In this document: one piece after another, positions 46,691-49,042 of the stretch | Layout: each line of letters starts with the position of its first letter | Numbering within the stretch: the first letter of the stretch is position 1 | From: Priapulus caudatus | Taxonomy: Eukaryota; Priapulida; Priapulimorpha; Priapulimorphida; Priapulidae | DNA: 49,042 bases | Direction of reading: 5' to 3' | Assembly (NCBI RefSeq): GCF_000485595.1 | Contig: NW_014577163.1 | Coordinates: 128,050 to 177,091 of the forward strand | Notes under the pieces: generated by a model | The model's input: only the letters and a program-made list of their open reading frames with translations | What the model was told of the DNA's origin: nothing | Databases searched by the model: none | Program-made: the position numbers and the translations under genes

Positions 46691-49042
46691 TAAATAGATA
46701 GATACCACGCCACGCTAGTAACCTCGCTCGCTACATCATCCGCTCAGCCTCTATCTACGCAAAGTAATTAAATGAAAGCACATGGCAGACATTGTCTTGT
46801 TAATTGCTGCCTAATAACGTACAATTCGTTTGATGAAAGATTGATGCGTTCAACTAACTTAGAAAGCGATTGATATATATTTTCGGAATGCACACTGATT
46901 AAACTTATTCATAATTGAGCGTAGTACTCGTGTGCGTGTGAACGCGAGCTCTTAAGACATGCAGCATGGGCGGCAGTTCTGTATTTAGTCAGCGAATGCC
47001 ACCGCCGCTATTGTAAATTATACGTGATCGCCTACGAAATGGCATTATGGTTATAACGGAGTATGCCAATACATTTTTTTACAACTTTTGTATTTGACTA
47101 CAAAACGCGATTATCTGGCCGGCAACAGGATCAGAACAATGACATATTAGGAGGTTCGTCTTAATCGTAATATTTTACCTATACCTTCTCAGAAAAATCT
47201 TTACTTTTTAACCGTGATAAGACTCATATAATATTATTTGCTCGCAGGTCTAGGACATGTCGTAGGTCGCCTTAGACTTTGATGATTATCAAACCAAGAA
47301 TGCGACTAGTAAATTTTTTTAACAAAAGTCCAGTTATATCAACTAAATTTCAGATTGCTTGTGAAAATGTCGTGTCGTAGACTTGATATTACTGATCTCG
47401 TATCAAAGGAAATACCCAAAGGTGCCAATTGATATCTTGCTCTGCTCGTGTTGTTATCGCCCGTGATTTTCCATAATACACTACTCACACAGGTGCAAGT
47501 AACTCTAATCCGTGCACCGACCTATTCACCTGGCTATCCTTAGCTGCAGTGCTAGGATATTTTTTCTAACAATGTTATTATCGTTACGCAACACTATCCA
47601 ATGGTTTAGCTCCTAATTTGAGTCGTAACTCTACGATTGTTTCGACAACACCGCCTATTTCTGACGTCGTTTATTGCCGCATGCTCAATCCGTGTAACGC
47701 AGAACCCTTTAGAAATTGCTACCCTATTATTTAACTAGCGCTCGGCAGTTATCGGTAGTGCGATTGCAGCTTTTACGGCGACGTAGTACGCCGCAAACAC
47801 GTGGGAAGTGTGTGAGGTTTTGCACAATCAGTCGTAACGTCGCCTCGATGTCTCTCTGCATCGCTGATAAAAGCTGCCGCGCTAAAATTTCATTTCGAAA
47901 CCAGTGTTTGGCAAAACGGAGGGAAATGCTTCGTATTCGTTCATCGTTTTTCTCTTTTGAAAGAATGGCCGCAAATATAGAGCACATACAGCCTCGTGTT
48001 TGTAACATGTATGCCCTAAAGAGGGTTTCTTTTCAACGGCGTGTAAATGCCAGTTCTGCACATCTATGCAATTCACGGCGCATTGTAAGAGACACTTGCA
48101 AGTAGAGGCGGATTGATAACCATTATTGCTCGGTAAATATGACGGCAAAACTACACGGACCTCGCGAAATAACGAGGCGCGCCTACAAAGAGCAAAATCA
48201 ATCAAGCGAAGCAAATCCAATTAGAGATTCCAAGTAATGTAACTATTTATAAAGGCGCAAAGAATAACGGGGCATGGGCGAATAAGGCCATTATGTGTAC
48301 GCTTGTGTGCGAGCGTGCGTACGTACATGCGTCCTTTTGGGCGCGTGTGCGTGAGCGTGATTAACCCTTGTTCCAAGCTTACACCTGACACCGCGGGAAA
48401 CAAGTACGGTGCATACATGCGTGCACACACACGCGAGCTCGCGTACAAGGCGTATCACGCTATGATCTAGACAAGTTTTGCGTCCATTCTATAGCATTTC
48501 AATACACACAATGCTCACTCCACACATTTGGCAGCAGCATCTTCCTATATCTGAAATCGATCGTGTTAATCGAACTCGCAAAGCTATCATCTTATATCCC
48601 CGCTGACAGGAAGACTGACTCCGTAAGCCGATGAGAAGCTCTTTGTAGTCTCGGTCACGGGAACGTTCGGAGTCGGCAACTTGGTCTTTGTGACGGCAAT
48701 AGAGGCTGCAGCGCGTCCACCGTAAATTGTCTAATACTGTGTATAACGTCGTCCTCTCCCCTGTCTCCATCAAGCGATGCAGGTTGCATGTTCAAGCTAT
48801 ACGCACGGAAGGACGGGAATTTATCCCCTTATAAATGGCCGCGCCACGCGGTGCTATACGCGTAGCGGATGGGAAATGTGGGCGACATTATGAGCAAGGG
48901 AAAGCAAACGTGCCGCTAACAGCTTCGTCATGATGGCCCAATTTGAGTGAATATTTTAACGGGGCGGTTAGCGTCAGTTGTTCTAACAAGTGCCGCATAG
49001 CGACAGCGCTCATCTAACGTCTACTGCGGTGACTCTGTGGTG
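46691..49042. other. gene-free right end of the window
   Basis: No recognisable gene. ORFs at 47716-48105 (plus) and 47882-48220 (minus) overlap each other and have no domain. A CACG/GTGC-rich patch lies at 48297-48440. A TATA-like TTATAAAT sits at 48829-48836, before GC-rich sequence, but no exon follows within the window. Confidence 0.4.

Noticed and set aside
47716-48220. Overlapping plus and minus ORFs of 129 and 112 codons
   Set aside because: They lie over the same bases in opposite directions, and neither shows a domain, start context or splice framing.
48829-48836. TTATAAAT followed by GC-rich sequence as a promoter or CArG box
   Set aside because: The W-run is eight bases, too long for a CArG box, and no CCAAT element, initiator or exon accompanies it in the window.

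Overview
This is a 49 kb piece of a eukaryotic nuclear genome, almost certainly an invertebrate animal. It has long CA, GT, GA, CT, GATA and ATT microsatellites, many minisatellites, several families of DNA transposons and foldback elements, one 25-N scaffold gap, no operon-like gene packing and no host gene I can name. Base composition is mixed. I cannot place the species beyond saying that this transposase family and repeat spectrum are common in marine invertebrates.

The only convincing protein-coding content is at 7.6-15.3 kb. It is two overlapping parts of one large transposase of the type that carries an XPG/FEN1-like nuclease domain (best fit: the Academ superfamily). The parts are in the wrong order: the C-terminal part (7646-11223) comes before the 25-N gap and the N-terminal part (13680-15217) comes after it. 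They share about 405 bp that is identical except for three one-base indels. The whole block is bounded by inverted copies of a 16-bp repeat, and an inverted repeat spans the gap. Swapping the two parts gives terminal repeat, 5' region, N-terminus, C-terminus, 3' region, terminal repeat, which is one complete element. The order in the window is therefore a scaffold mis-ordering, a circular-junction product, or two complementary deletion derivatives in tandem.

Elsewhere, 0-7.6 kb holds microsatellites, a possible core promoter (about 1.3-1.4 kb), a probable non-LTR 3' tail and a tiny foldback element. 15.3-33.3 kb holds hairpins, 27-, 34-, 39- and 44-bp minisatellites, a 370-bp CT tract, a second probable non-LTR 3' end and a long degenerate ~30-bp tandem array. 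33.8-34.6 kb is a 763-bp foldback element with 125-bp arms. 34.8-40.4 kb is a 5.6 kb block with A/C-rich top strand between two ~0.9 kb direct repeats with TGT...ACA ends, probably a decayed or poorly polished LTR-type element, with a possible tRNA-derived SINE inside. 40.9-42.5 kb carries two copies of a ~415-bp foldback MITE, one with a perfect 8-bp target duplication. The rest, to 49 kb, is non-coding as far as I can see apart from microsatellites and a few weak exon-like ORFs.

Single-base indels are concentrated in certain patches (beside the gap, 19.4-20.2 kb, 34.8-40.4 kb, and across the transposase). This looks like unpolished long-read sequence, so frameshifts here should not be taken automatically as gene death.
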